From assembly GCF_030272615.1 (NCBI RefSeq), contig NC_081406.1:482763900-482827899 (forward strand): 64,000 bases of DNA, read 5' to 3'. A model generated the notes under the pieces. That model was not told the DNA's origin. It worked only from the letters and a program-made list of their open reading frames with translations, and did not search any database. Below, one piece after another: positions 11,212 to 22,479 of this stretch; position 1 is the first letter of the stretch, and the number at the start of each line of letters is the position of its first letter. The translations under genes and the position numbers were made by a program. The DNA is from Cryptomeria japonica. Taxonomy: Eukaryota; Streptophyta; Pinopsida; Cupressales; Cupressaceae.

Positions 11212-11560
11212 CTCCATCAAATTGACCAAGAACACCATCATATATGCCAAGAACGCAGCTCTAAACACCAGAAACACTGATCTACATACCAGAAACTCTA
11301 TTCTGCACACCAGAAACACTGTTAAACAGACTGAAAAAGTTGACAAATGTGCCAAAAATGCTAAAGTACAGACTGAAAAAGCTAAAGTACAAAAAAACAT
11401 AAAAACATAAAAACAAAGTTGAGGAATCTCCTATAAATGTCATTTGAGGTGTCGAAACACCACAATAGAGACCGAGAACACTATTCGGGAGCCCAAGAGA
11501 GCTAATCTGCACTTCGGAAGACCTAATCAACCTGTCAATGAAATTTCCTATGAGCAAACT
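11212..11560. repeat. 21-bp repeats, third block
   Basis: From about 11222 to 11390 eight units of 21 bp carry CCAGAAAC or ACTGAAAAAG cores, for example ACATACCAGAAACTCTATTCT. After a gap the same spacing returns at about 11467-11550 (GACCGAGAACACTA, then GAGCCCAAGAGAGCTA). Open frames on both strands only follow the repeat. Confidence 0.8.
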
Positions 11561-11581
11561 TGTTAAAGATCAAAGGGGCTA

Positions 11582-11600
11582 GGCCCCATGGTGGGCGCCA
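11582..11600 (-). promoter_or_regulatory. Putative primer-binding site of the Tat-like element
   Basis: Read on the minus strand the motif is TGGCGCCCACCATGGGGCC. TGGCGCC followed by CACC...GGGGC is a common primer-site start in plant Gypsy elements. It lies on the right side of the minus-strand element, where a primer site is expected. Five bases further right the plus strand reads TGTGATG, so a minus-strand LTR could end in CACA at 11606. Confidence 0.55.
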
Positions 11601-12304
11601 ATAAATGTGATGCTAAAAATGTTGTTAGTATAAGAGGCATACACATATAATGAGACAATAAAAACATAATTGAAAACTAGATTAGAAATGCAAACCACAA
11701 GCATTCCTTGAAATGTCCCATTTTCCTCTATTATTGAGAACCTTGAAGGTGTTGGATTGATGGGCTCTCAGTGGAGCAATGACCTCCAAAGTGACAACTC
11801 AAGAGTTGAGTAGCTATTTGATCATGATTGACTATGGAGATGATATGAAATGCATGATTTAAGAAACTAGATTAACATGCTATGATTAATCCAAAATCTA
11901 GTTACTAGATAATTGAAATGCAAATTGCCTATAGTAATGATGCCTAAATTGATATGAGATGGAATCCTTATTGCTCCAAAATGGGGGATATTTATAGGAA
12001 TTCCAAGGCCAAAGCTGAGGTGGCAGGAATCGGCGGTCGAGATCTGATCTGAAGATATCAAGGGCCAAGATTGAGGAAGTTGGAGAAGAGGATGGAGGAA
12101 GAGACACTTGTCATCTCTATGGTGACAAGTGTCAAGGAGCCTTGCTCATGAGAGGGCAAGTGTCCAAGGGAGGAGACAAGTGGCATATAATAACCCACTT
12201 AACTTAATCCAAAAACTCAACTGATTTTTTTTTTCATATATAAAAACATTGATTTCTTATTCTTACTTATTCTTATTTATTTTTTATTCAATCACATACT
12301 CAGG

Positions 12305-12495
12305 TACATCTATCCAAATGAGATCTAGGCATCCATCCAACCGGGATGGGCATCTAACCATATGGGTTAGGCATCTATCCATATGGGACTAGGCATCTAA
12401 CCATATGGGTTAGGCATCTGTCCATATGGGACAAGAGGTTTCATCTATCCAATCCGGGATAGGCATATACCCAAATGTGGTAGGCATCTATTCAT
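12305..12495. repeat. 21-22-bp repeat with GGCATCTAACCATATGGG core
   Basis: The unit GGCATCTAACCATATGGGTTA, alternating with GGCATCTATCCATATGGGACT, recurs at 21-22-bp spacing, with about eight units of varying quality. Each unit holds the palindrome CCATATGG or a relative. The function is unknown. Confidence 0.85.
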
Positions 12496-12840
12496 AAGAA
12501 TATGATATGCTCTAGCCAGAGACTTTAGACTCATCGTGACCATCTGGGTCCTGAGCCACTCTCTAAAGACTACACTCCCCTACTAGGAGTGCACTGAGGT
12601 CGTTGTCCTTAGGAGTATTAAAATAATTACATAAACAAGCTTGAGTTCCACCTCGGAATTTGGCCTAAAGCCTCGGGAAATCAAGAGAATCCATACGGGA
12701 TTCCTTCTGAGTATGCTTTGAATTAATTTTAACCTTTCAATTATTATTTGCACCATTTTATTAAAAAACCAAGGAGCTTCAAGAACCAACTACTCACCCA
12801 TAATCAAATCCTAATCCCCATCCCTGAATGCCTGAGTACA

Positions 12841-12896
12841 AGGGACAACTTTGTCCCTAGATTGCCTACATACCCGTTTTGACACGGGATCAAGGC
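12841..12896. other. Two adjacent inverted repeats
   Basis: AGGGACAA-CT-TTGTCCCT at 12841-12858 is a perfect 8-bp inverted repeat. It is followed by GCCT...CCCG...CGGG...AGGC (12864-12895), a second, two-step hairpin. Paired hairpins of this kind occur in the transcribed part of some plant LTRs, but the role here is not known. Confidence 0.6.
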
Positions 12897-13750
12897 ATAA
12901 AGTATGTAGTTCTGGTTTCTAACTATGGTTTAATGTAAACTGTTTGGTGGGTATGCAACCCTTTCTAGGGTCATTGTCCAAGACAGTTTCTCTGTGGTTG
13001 CTACCCACGATGGTAGCTTTATAGAAAAAAGGCTCAAGGTGGCCTTTTGCTTGTGGCTTAAAGAACTAAGACCTATTCCCTATAATATGCGTCGCCCTTA
13101 ATCTGTTATCATCTGATGAAATCATCAATATAAAATAAATTCCAAGATCATAACACACAACCAACCCTAATGGGGTTTTCTAAGGTTCAACAGAGCGAAT
13201 GTAAATTCCTTTTAAAACAAATCTTTTTTAGATTATTGATCCATGGGGGATTACCCACCCCTTGGATTTTAACTTCCAAATGACCCTTATTTCTCCCCGA
13301 TGGTTTATAGGAACGATGCCACAAATGCCATTATTGTAGCTTTATTAGGCATTAAGTGCAGTAGTTCAACACGATGGCATTACCCTTAAGTGTGACCCAG
13401 AGGCACCCTAGATACTGAATGCTGTTAAGGTTTTTGGTTTCAACTCCTCTTGTTTAGTTGTCTATCTAAGAATTTAACTATGAATTCATGAAAACATAAT
13501 TATACTAAAACAACTGTGAAAAGAAATTATTGCATGCAAGGAATCACTGCTTGGAATAAAACAAAAACAAAAAAAAAAAAATTGAGATATAAGTATTACA
13601 TGATAAACAATTCAACCATTTGGAAATAGTATTTTCTTGAAGGAAAATTATAATTGTAAAACTTAAACTATATTCATGAAAGTACTAATCGCTTGAAAAC
13701 TATGATACTTATAGGAGATAGCTTACAAAAATGACCATTTCACCTTAAGT

Positions 13751-14059
13751 ATGAATCCTAAAACTTCAAAGGTACTAAATTGCTTGAAAGAAATTTAAAT
13801 GATTAAATAGCAAGACTTTGGAAAAGAATTTAACATTAACTTGTTGAAGAGAAAAACTATTAATAATAAACTTAAGAATAACCACATTACTCATAAACCA
13901 ACTAATTTTTCCATTTGAAATAGCATAAATTTTATCTTCAATTATTTTCTAGAAATGATAACCTTACGTAAATATGAATCCTTATACTTGAAAGGTACTA
14001 GTTTGCTTGAAATAAGATTAAATGATTAAATAGCAAGAGCTTGGAAAATAATTTAACAT
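13751..14059 (+). repeat. Imperfect direct repeat of about 85 bp
   Basis: The segment with ATGAATCCT...GGTACTA...TGCTTGA...GATTAAATAGCAAGA...TTTAACATT occurs at 13751-13836 and again at 13974-14059. The copies are about 220 bp apart with scattered differences. Confidence 0.7.
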
Positions 14060-15017
14060 TTATCAAACTTTAACACACTATACCATAATTTAAATAATTT
14101 CAAGGAACTTACATTTCATTTAATAATAAGCAAATATTTAATTAATAATAATTTATTTCATATGTTATTTGATCTCTTAATTATGATTCATCGTCAACAT
14201 ATTACTTATAAATAACTCCTTATCCATTTATATCCCAAATATAAAGATCATATAGCATTTAAATAAATTTTAAATAATTAGATAGCACATGATAAGGTCA
14301 AAAGTAAGCTTTACCCAACATCATCCAAATATGAAAAGAAATTAAATCCCTTTTTTTTTTAAAATAAAATTTCCAACACTCAAATTAAAATTAATCTTTT
14401 TAATAAATATAATTTAACACATGATTTTAAAATTTATAGCTTTAATAGGGAAAAGCAAATAAGAAAGTTTTAAAGCTTTTTAGATAACTTACTAATTATT
14501 TAAAAAAAAAGAAAAGCAATCTTCAAGACAATTTTATCCCTTAGTATTTTAAATTTTAATCCTCATATAGTTAAATAATAAGCTGATTAAATCATTGGTA
14601 CAAAACTATTGGTACAATTTAAAATTAAGGGTGTTAATATCTATTTATAAAATAAGCAATTAATTTAATATAATTATGATTAATTTTTATACAAGAGATC
14701 ATAACAATCAACAATCAAATCAATGATAAATTTATTATAATTGATTTTTATTCATTTTATCTAAATCTTATGTTTATCAACAAATAGATTACTTAATATT
14801 TGTCTTAAATAAAATTGCCTCACAAAAATGTTATCTTAAATACAAAAATTAAATTTAAATATAAAGGAAAGAATTTCTTTTTATTTTAATGAATAAAAAA
14901 ATAAAGGAAGCAATCTCAACCCTTAGATGTAGAGTTCACCCACAACCCTAAAATTTGTATACTTATACTAAAATTTAGGGCTTTCCTTCCATTTTATTGT
15001 CATGAATCTTGCAGGAA

Positions 15018-15167
15018 GAATGGAGAAGAGGAATGCATACAGAAGAGTTCCACAAAATCTACCATGCTTGTTTATGAGTTTGCAACCTCTAAGAATGGAG
15101 AAGAAGAATATATACAGAAAAATTCCACAAAATCTACCATGCCTGTCTATGAGTTTGCAACCCCTTG
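15018..15167 (+). repeat. 75-bp tandem duplication
   Basis: GAATGGAGAAGA opens two head-to-tail copies at 15018 and 15093. Both contain TTCCACAAAATCTACCATGC and ATGAGTTTGCAACC. A plus-strand frame (15002-15190, 62 codons) crosses both as a 25-residue repeat. With no domain and no wider gene, it is treated as a repeat. Confidence 0.85.
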
Positions 15168-17429
15168 CCATCAATCAGCTTCCTATTTGAATAAAACCCT
15201 ATTGACAGGACAATTGTTTCCACTCTTATTTGTTGGTTAATATATGCAAATTATGGAGATTTTTGGAATCCCTTTTGCAAGGATTGAATGGTTGGTTTAG
15301 TTGCAGATTTTCAAGTTTAGCTTTGTTTTTCTTTTTTTTTCCAAAGAAGGCTTTTAAATTGATTTTTTTTTTTGTTGGGTTCTATTTGAGGCTACAAACA
15401 AACCTTTCTAGAGGCTCCTCTAGGGCTGCAAACTTTCACAGGAAGTCATAGACAGCCTCCCCTTCTTGCAGGCTTGACATGCAATTTTTATTTATTTATA
15501 TAATGGTTTTCTTTTATTAGTTTGTATTTTAATTTATTTTTACTAATTTATTTAATAGTTCTATAATGTCTGTTATTGTTGTATCATATCATAAGCGAAT
15601 GGTAATAAAAAATTAAATTTTGTATATATCTAAGATTTATCTGATCTAATACATGTATATCTATTCAGCCACATAATGCTAATCACAACATTGACTTAAT
15701 ATAAAGATTACTAGAATTAATATACATATGTTCTTCTAAATTTAATATATACAATTTCAAATAGATAAATAAATGAACAACTACTTAAACTCTTATGCAG
15801 TACATGAAATAAAAATAGATGTATACAATTTCACTATGATAACATCCTTTCATTCAAATATAATTTATTTGGGGTTCAAAGATTAATTAATCTAAGGGAA
15901 TAAAAGGTATTAGCTAATCAAAAAGACTTTTTTTTTCTTTCATTTTCAAGTAATATTGCAATATATAAACTATTATGGATGTAAATTAGAAACATAAGAA
16001 GTAGAATTCATTTTTGAGAAAGAGGAGAAATGAAACCCTTATATTATTTAACTCATCCCCTTTCAATTTATTTAAGAAAATAAAACTATATTTTAAAACT
16101 ACATTTAACCTCAATTTTTTTTTTTTAATAAATTGATTATTTTTTTTGCACTAATATTTTAGAATGAATTCATTATATATTTATTTTCTCTATAAGAAAT
16201 TAGAAAATAAAGAGAAGGCTTTCTAAAGGAAGATGCGAAATTAATTAATATTCACATTCCTTTGTACATTTTATTTTAAGAAGAAACTACTAGTTCATTG
16301 ATAAAAAGAAAAGGGTAAGATATACACATCTATTCACACATGCACACATATTCTTTCTATCAAAATCTAAAACAAGATGGTACATGCATATAGATTTTCT
16401 TATCAAAATCTGAAAACAAAAGAATGTAAAAACTTTATATTATGCAAATAAAAATCTCTCCCCTCTTCTTGAAGTAAACAATATCAAAATCTTTCTCCCT
16501 TAGACTACCTAATTTTTCAAAGAAAAACAACATGCATGCTAATAAAAATCTCATTTCTAGAAGAAAAATATACAAGTATGGAAAGAGGGAACCTGGATCT
16601 GCAAGATGAACCAAAATCTTATTGATGAATCGCCCCTTGTTCTCCCAACTATCCTTCTCTGATCCTCATATTGTAACCTAGCAAGATCTTCTCCAAAACC
16701 TCTGAAAATCCTAACTCACACAATGCAAAATTGTCTACAAAATTCATTTATATCTAACATGATTTGAAAAAAAACTTTCTTGAGAATTCAAAAGACTACT
16801 TAATCACAAAACAATCAATTCTCCTCCTTTTTTTTTCAAAATCTAGAACTCAATATATAGAAAAGAGAGTCATTTTCTCACTACAAAAGAACTAATTGAT
16901 TTCCATATTCTTTTCCCAAAATTTCATGCAAAAATTTGAATTGAAATTCTCTTCTAGAACCTTCTCATTTCCTCCTACAACATGTGCTAAATAGTATATT
17001 GAGAAAATAAACAATTTCTAAATTAATTTCATTCAAAAATGATTGTTGTCATAGTGGGGGTTACATTTGACCATGCATTCAAAATTCAAATTCAAACTCT
17101 CCTCCAAAAATGCATTTTGTAACTCCTTTGTCATACAAAATGCCATGAATACAATTATTCTTGTCATAGAATAATTTTGTAACTCCCATGTCATATATTT
17201 GCTAAATCTAATATTTATTCCTTAATATTTTGAATTTAAGATTTATTTTCTAGAATCTTCTTATTTCTCCTACACCATGTGCTCAATTAGGATATAAAGA
17301 GAATAAGCAATTTTCAAATAAATTATGACCTCATGTGTGTGTCACCACTTAAATTCTTTTTTATTTAAAAACTTCAACCTCATTTCAATTTATCTTTTCT
17401 TTCTAACATTACTCATAAAATTAATATTA

Positions 17430-17430
<1 letters not shown>

Positions 17431-17473
<43 letters not shown>

Positions 17474-17509
17474 ATAATGATAATAATAATAATAATAATA
17501 ATAATAATA
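17431..17509 (+). repeat. Compound AGT / AAT trinucleotide microsatellite
   Basis: About 14 uninterrupted AGT units (17431-17472) run into about 12 AAT-type units broken once by ATG (to 17509). The first array is perfect. Confidence 0.97.
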
Positions 17510-18010
17510 GCAAGTCATATCAAGGTCCAAATAGAGGGTTATGACATGGCAAAAGTCCCATGTGTCTCAAGGAGAGAATATCCACACCATGGGAGGTAAG
17601 GATAAGGAGGTTAGAATATGCAAGATTGGATAGGGTTAGTTAGACCCAAGATTAGATTGAATGGGTTAAGTTAGGGGATGGCTAGGTTAGGTGGTTAAAG
17701 TTAGGAGCCATTTGCTCATTTGAATTTAGAAATTCAAATAATTAGAAAATGGTAATTAATCTCAACAAACTTGAGTTTGTTAATCTTAATTAGGGATTAG
17801 AAGAATTGATTAATATGGGGAGACATTAATTAATTTAGAATTAATTAATCAAAGGGGGATTTGAGATGAACTATATAAATAAATCATTTAGATTTATTTA
17901 CTAGTAGATGAATAGAGAAATTAATTAAATTGCTTGTGAATTCAATTAATTGGGAAGGGGAATTAATCAAATAACTGTGTATTTAATTAACTATCTTCAG
18001 ACCATTTTTA
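17510..18010. other. AT-rich sequence adjoining the broken Copia-1 end
   Basis: No gene. It is rich in TTAATTAA-type words (for example at 17830-17850). The homology to the Copia-1 RNase H stops at about 18010, so this is either the target of a later rearrangement or part of another element. No LTR was recognised. Confidence 0.5.
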
Positions 18011-19504
18011 GGTGTATACAATGTGCTTAGTCTTAGAGAGAAATACCATATTCTTAGACATGTCAATAGCTACAGAGTTATCACAACAGATAACTATTGG
18101 TTCACTACAATTTACCTTGATATCCTTCAACATTTGCTTCATCCACAAGACTTGAGTGCAATTAGTTGTTGCTGCAACATATTTAGCTTCTACAGTAGAT
18201 AAAGAAATGCATGACTTTTTTTGCTAATCCATGAAACCAATTTCTTCCCAAGAAAGAAAGCTCAGCCATAAGTGCTCTTCCTATCATTAGTATCTCCTAC
18301 CCAATCTGAATTTGTATATGCACATAAAGTGAAGTTATCATCTCTAGGGTACCATAAGCCATATTTTGTTGTTCCTTGCAAATACCAGAATATCCTCTTT
18401 AGTGCACATTCATGCTTTTCTTTAGGATTACTTTGATATCTTGAAACAATACTTACCTCACTCATAATATCTAGTCTAGTCTGAGTTAGATATAAAAACC
18501 CACCAATCAAAGACTAATACCTTGTTAAAATCTGTCAGTGCAGATGTGTCTTTGATAGATAATTTTTCACTTGTCACCGTAGGAGTACTTACCAGTTTGG
18601 AATTATCCATACCAAAATTCTTCAACAATTCCCTTAGATACTTATTTTGATAGATAAAAATGCCTTTATCAGTTTGAGTAATGTGCGAACCTAAGAAAAA
18701 TCTCATCTCACCAATCATAGACATTTCAAATTCATTCTTCATATTATTAGAGAATTCCATGCACAATTTGTCTTCACCTCCAAAAATGATATCATCAAAA
18801 AATACTTCAATAATTAGAATATCATCATTAATGATCTTGTAAATAAATTACTATCAGCACTTCTCTTCTTAAAATCAAGCTTCAAAAGATATTTATCCAA
18901 CCTTTCATACCAAGCTCTAGGAGCTTATTTCAATCCATATAATGCTTTCCTTAACCTACAAACCATATATTTGTCATTTGTCAGTGAAAATCCATCAAGC
19001 TGCTCAATGTATACCTCTTCCTCAAGTTCATTATTCAAAACTACACATTTAACATCATTTCCTTCCATTTGAGAATATCCTTTACAAACCAATCTAGCCT
19101 TGTTTCTTACAACTTGACCATCCTCATTTAGTTGATTTCTAAAAACCCATTTAGTTCCAATAACATTCTTATTTTTAGGCCAGAGAACTAAAGTCCAAGT
19201 GTTATTCTTCTCTATCTGATCTAATTCATCTTCCATGGCCTTTAACCAATGTTTATCTTTACATTCTTCAATAATAGATGTCGGTTCAATTTGAGAAATA
19301 AGACATACCTCTTCATTTTCTAGTCTTCTTCTTTCTATAACTCTCTTTTTCCTATCTCCAATGATTTGATCTTCAGAATGATTTAATCCTACATACATTG
19401 GTGTCTTCTAAACTTCAGGTTCACTATTCTAATCATCAGTCACAATTGAATTTTCTGATTGTATTGGTGTAACTATCTCAGTTTCTTGTATCGATTGAGG
19501 CATT
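18011..19504 (-). pseudogene. Copia-1 reverse transcriptase and RNase H, broken
   Basis: The minus-strand translation gives ENNTW-type linker sequence, NVIGTKWVFRNQLNEDG, LVCKGYSQMEG and then directly VKCVVLNNELEEEVYIEQ. About 35 residues (the FAPVAR region) are missing compared with Copia-2. The catalytic box reads FFDDI near 18790, where Copia-2 keeps FVDDI. MIGGFLYLTQTR and the RNase H part with AYTNSDWVGD follow. Frame changes occur at several places. The coding stops short after the SKTKH box at about 18016, where Copia-2 continues for about another 55 codons. Confidence 0.85.
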
Positions 19505-19808
19505 GTTGTTCTTCTCTATTTGATCTAATTCATCTTCCATGGCCTTTAACCAATGTTTATCTTTACATTCTTCAATAACAGATGTTGGTTCAATTTGAGA
19601 AATAAGACATACCTCTTCATTTTCCAGTCTTCTTCTTGCCATAACTCTCTTTTTCCTATCTCCAATGATTTGATCTTCAGAATGATTTAATCTTACATAC
19701 ATTGGTGTCTTCTAAACTTCAGGTTCACTATTCTAATCATCAGTCACAATTGAATTTTCTGATTGTATTGGTGTAACTATCTCAGTTTCTTGTATCGATT
19801 GAGGCATT
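19201..19808 (-). repeat. 304-bp tandem duplication inside Copia-1 pol
   Basis: Positions 19201-19504 and 19505-19808 are two copies in tandem; for example CACAATTGAATTTTCTGATT occurs at 19441 and 19745. They differ at only a handful of positions. As 304 is not a multiple of three, the duplication shifts the reading frame of pol by one base. Confidence 0.95.
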
Positions 19809-21460
19809 GTTGGTTCAGTTATGATCATTTCCACTGTCGGTTCCCTGTCATATGATATAGATTGATCTTTGTATTGTGCATCCACTTTCACATTTGCACT
19901 CTCCACAATTTTCTGCAATCTTTTGTTATAACATCTATATGCTTTTCTCTAAATTGAACATCCAAGAAATATCCCTTCATCACATCTAGGATCAAACTTC
20001 CCAATTGAATCATCCCTTTTGATATAATATTTACTTCCAAAAATTATGAAATAGTTAACAGTAGGTGTATGTCTAAACCATAATTCATAAGGAGTCTTAC
20101 GAGTTTTACCTTTGATATGAACTCTATTGAATGTGCAAACTACTATACTCACTGCTTCTCTCTAGTAAATGTGAGGCAATTTGGCTTCTGTCATCATGGT
20201 TCTTGTTGCATCCAAAATGGTTCTATTTTTCCTTTCCACTACTCCATTTTGCTGAGGAGTCTGGGGTGCAAATCACTATCTCCTAATCCCATTTATCTCA
20301 CAAAAACTGTTAAATTCGTGAGATGAGAACTCACCACCTTGATTTGATCTCAGACATTTGATTTTCAATCCATTTTCTATTTCCACCTTTTCTTTGAAGA
20401 TCTTTCATTTCTCAAAAGCTTTAGACTTCTCCCTTAGAAAAGTCACCCACATCATTCTAGAATAATCATCAATTATTAGCATGAAGTATCTATCACCTTG
20501 AAATGTTTTGGTCCTTGTTGGACCACATAAGTCAGTATGAATCAAATCAAGCACATCATTAGATTTATCATGTATGCTCTTAAAAGAAGTTCTAACTTGT
20601 TTTCCTAATTGACATTGCTTACATAACGGATTATGAGGCTTTATAATCTTAGGTATATCTCTAACTACCTTTGTTGAACTAATCTTAAGAATACAATCAA
20701 AATTAACATGACACAACCTCTTATGCCATAATCAACTCTCATCAATGTGAGCAATCAAATATATATTATTACCAGTGTTCAAGTGAAAGATATTACCTCC
20801 AATCTGAGTACCAGTTTCAATCTCCAAACCAGTTTTGTTAATGATTTTGCATTTTCTATCTTTGAACTAAAGTTGGAATCCCTTATCCACCAATTGACCA
20901 GCACTTAAAATATTATGCTTTAAACCTTCTACATAATAGATATTATCAGTATTATTCTTTCCATCCAGAGAAATAATACCTCTACCTTTGATCATACTTG
21001 CTTTGTCATCCCCAAATCTGACTTGACCACCATTGTATTCTTGCAGGGACAATTTTTTTCTTTTATCTCTAGTCATGATGTGAGCATCCACTATCAATTA
21101 CCCATTCATCCTTGTCTTCAACTTTTTCTTTCAGGACCTTTTCTTCAATCTTGATAGCCGGTTCTGATTTATCTTCCTTTAATGCATAGAACACCCATTC
21201 CTTTCCATTGTCAGATCCACTAATAGAGTCTCCTGTCAGTTCATCCTCAGAGTCATCACTTACTCCTTCCTCATTCACTATGTAGCATTGTTTGCTTTTA
21301 TTGAATCTATATTTGTTCTAATTAGGCTTAAATGATTTCTTAACTCTTTCTTCAAATCTTGCATTCCTTTTAGGACATCTAGATGCAAAATGACCAATCT
21401 TATTACATGCAAAACATTTAAAAGGTGATTTTCCTTCATACTTACTTCCTGTCGGTCCTT
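19809..21460 (-). pseudogene. Copia-1 zinc knuckle, protease and integrase, broken
   Basis: From right to left are seen a CCHC knuckle (CFACNKIGHFASRC, about 21380-21420), an acidic stretch, the protease active site WVIDSGCSHH (about 21070-21105), YYVEGLKHNILSAGQLV, the pre-integrase CKQCQLGKQ (about 20620) and the integrase core with LIHTDLCGP and LIIDDYSRMMWV (20450-20560). TPYELWFRHTPTV and the C-terminal linker follow. Stops and frame changes break it. The protease Asp-Ser-Gly is intact, unlike in Copia-2. Confidence 0.85.
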
Positions 21461-21465
21461 TAGGT

Positions 21466-22248
21466 TGTTAGGATTCCCAAAAATACTGAGAGGGGGGGTG
21501 AATCAGTATCTAACCGGTTATATAATTTTCTTAATATAAAATATGTAAAGCATATCAATATTGTATACCAAACAAAAAGTAATGAAATAAACAGAGATAA
21601 CAACAACCACATGAAAAGCACACCATAACACAGTAGTTTAATGAGAAAACCCAATGTGGGAAAAACCTCGGTGGGATTTGTGACCCACAATATTTGCTTA
21701 CTGGCCAATAAGAGAATATTATTGCTACAATAGGGGCTTGCACATGCAGAAAGGCCAAGTGCCTAGAGCTCACTGCTCAATTACAAAATGGGAAGTCTCA
21801 CTGACTTACAAAATGGATTATGCAAATTCAATGTCTTGTACTGCTTCAAAATAGCACCTACTATGCCAGATCTAGTACCGGTTTTAGCTCTGCTTCATAC
21901 ATAAACCCTTAACCTATAATTCACATATTAGGTCTGCCTTATTTTGCCTATCTTCTTGCTTACAAAATATTCTATAATGATCTCATACATATATGAGTCA
22001 TTTTACAACTTGCCAAGTCGGCTTACAATGATTTTACAATTAATTACAAAATATATTATAAGCAAAATTCATGTTGGTCTGGGTGTCGGTATACTTCCTT
22101 TTACTGTCTGTGTTCTGTGTCGGTGTAGAGTCTGTTGTTGCTAGTGCTGGTATATTGTCTTGTAGATATCATATGATTGCAAGGTTGCCATCAATGACAA
22201 AACCATCAATCACCTACAATATATCATTGGAGTGTGCATTTTCCAACA
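21466..22248 (-). repeat. Element A left LTR (3' LTR), 783 bp
   Basis: It starts TGTTAGGATTCCC and ends TTCCAACA. Near its left end it holds the inverted repeat AATACTGA...TCAGTATC around a G-rich loop (21482-21510). By eye it differs from the right LTR at roughly one base in twenty in the first 160 bp, so the insertion is not recent. Confidence 0.93.
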
Positions 22249-22260
22249 ATCTCCCCCTTT
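22249..22260 (-). promoter_or_regulatory. Element A polypurine tract
   Basis: On the minus strand AAAGGGGGAGAT directly precedes the 3' LTR, the standard plus-strand priming site. A similar tract, CCAAAGGGGGAG, recurs about 150 bp upstream in the element (near 22410). Confidence 0.85.
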
Positions 22261-22479
22261 GGCATTGATGGCAATTCTCATGAGAAAAATCCAAAAAGTG
22301 TCATCCAAAAAGAATCTGCCAAAATTGTCTTACCAAAAATTGTGTACCAAAAAAATATGTGCTCCCCCTAAGCTGATGATCCATTTGCTGATTATTTTTC
22401 TCATTACCACTACTCCCCCTTTGGCATCAATGACAAAGGTTGTCAAAGTGTCAATTGAGTGTGGTTTATAGCTTCATCC

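Larger units (their letters stand above)
11606..13480 (-). other. Possible 5' LTR and flank of the Tat-like element
   Basis: If the primer site is right, an LTR begins (plus coordinates) at 11606. Its other end could not be fixed, and no matching copy was found left of the integrase. Minus-strand frames here are short and unrecognised. The stretch includes a 21-22-bp repeat and two adjacent hairpins, listed separately. Confidence 0.3.
13481..17430. other. Long AT-rich stretch without genes
   Basis: Nearly 4 kb of strongly AT-rich DNA. The only structures seen are an imperfect direct repeat (13751-13836 and 13974-14059), a 75-bp tandem duplication (15018-15167) and homopolymer runs. Short frames at 14968-15190 and 15230-15451 carry no recognised domain. 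Confidence 0.6.

Noticed and set aside
9408-11560. CRISPR-like spaced repeats
   Set aside because: The units are contiguous 21-bp repeats without unique spacers, in eukaryotic DNA.
17431-17509. Centromeric or telomeric repeat
   Set aside because: It is a plain trinucleotide microsatellite; no plant telomere unit array is present in the window.
21460-21773. Hydrophobic minus-strand frames resembling membrane proteins (also at 25929-26215 and 43394-43600)
   Set aside because: The same frames recur in every LTR of this family; they are non-coding LTR sequence.
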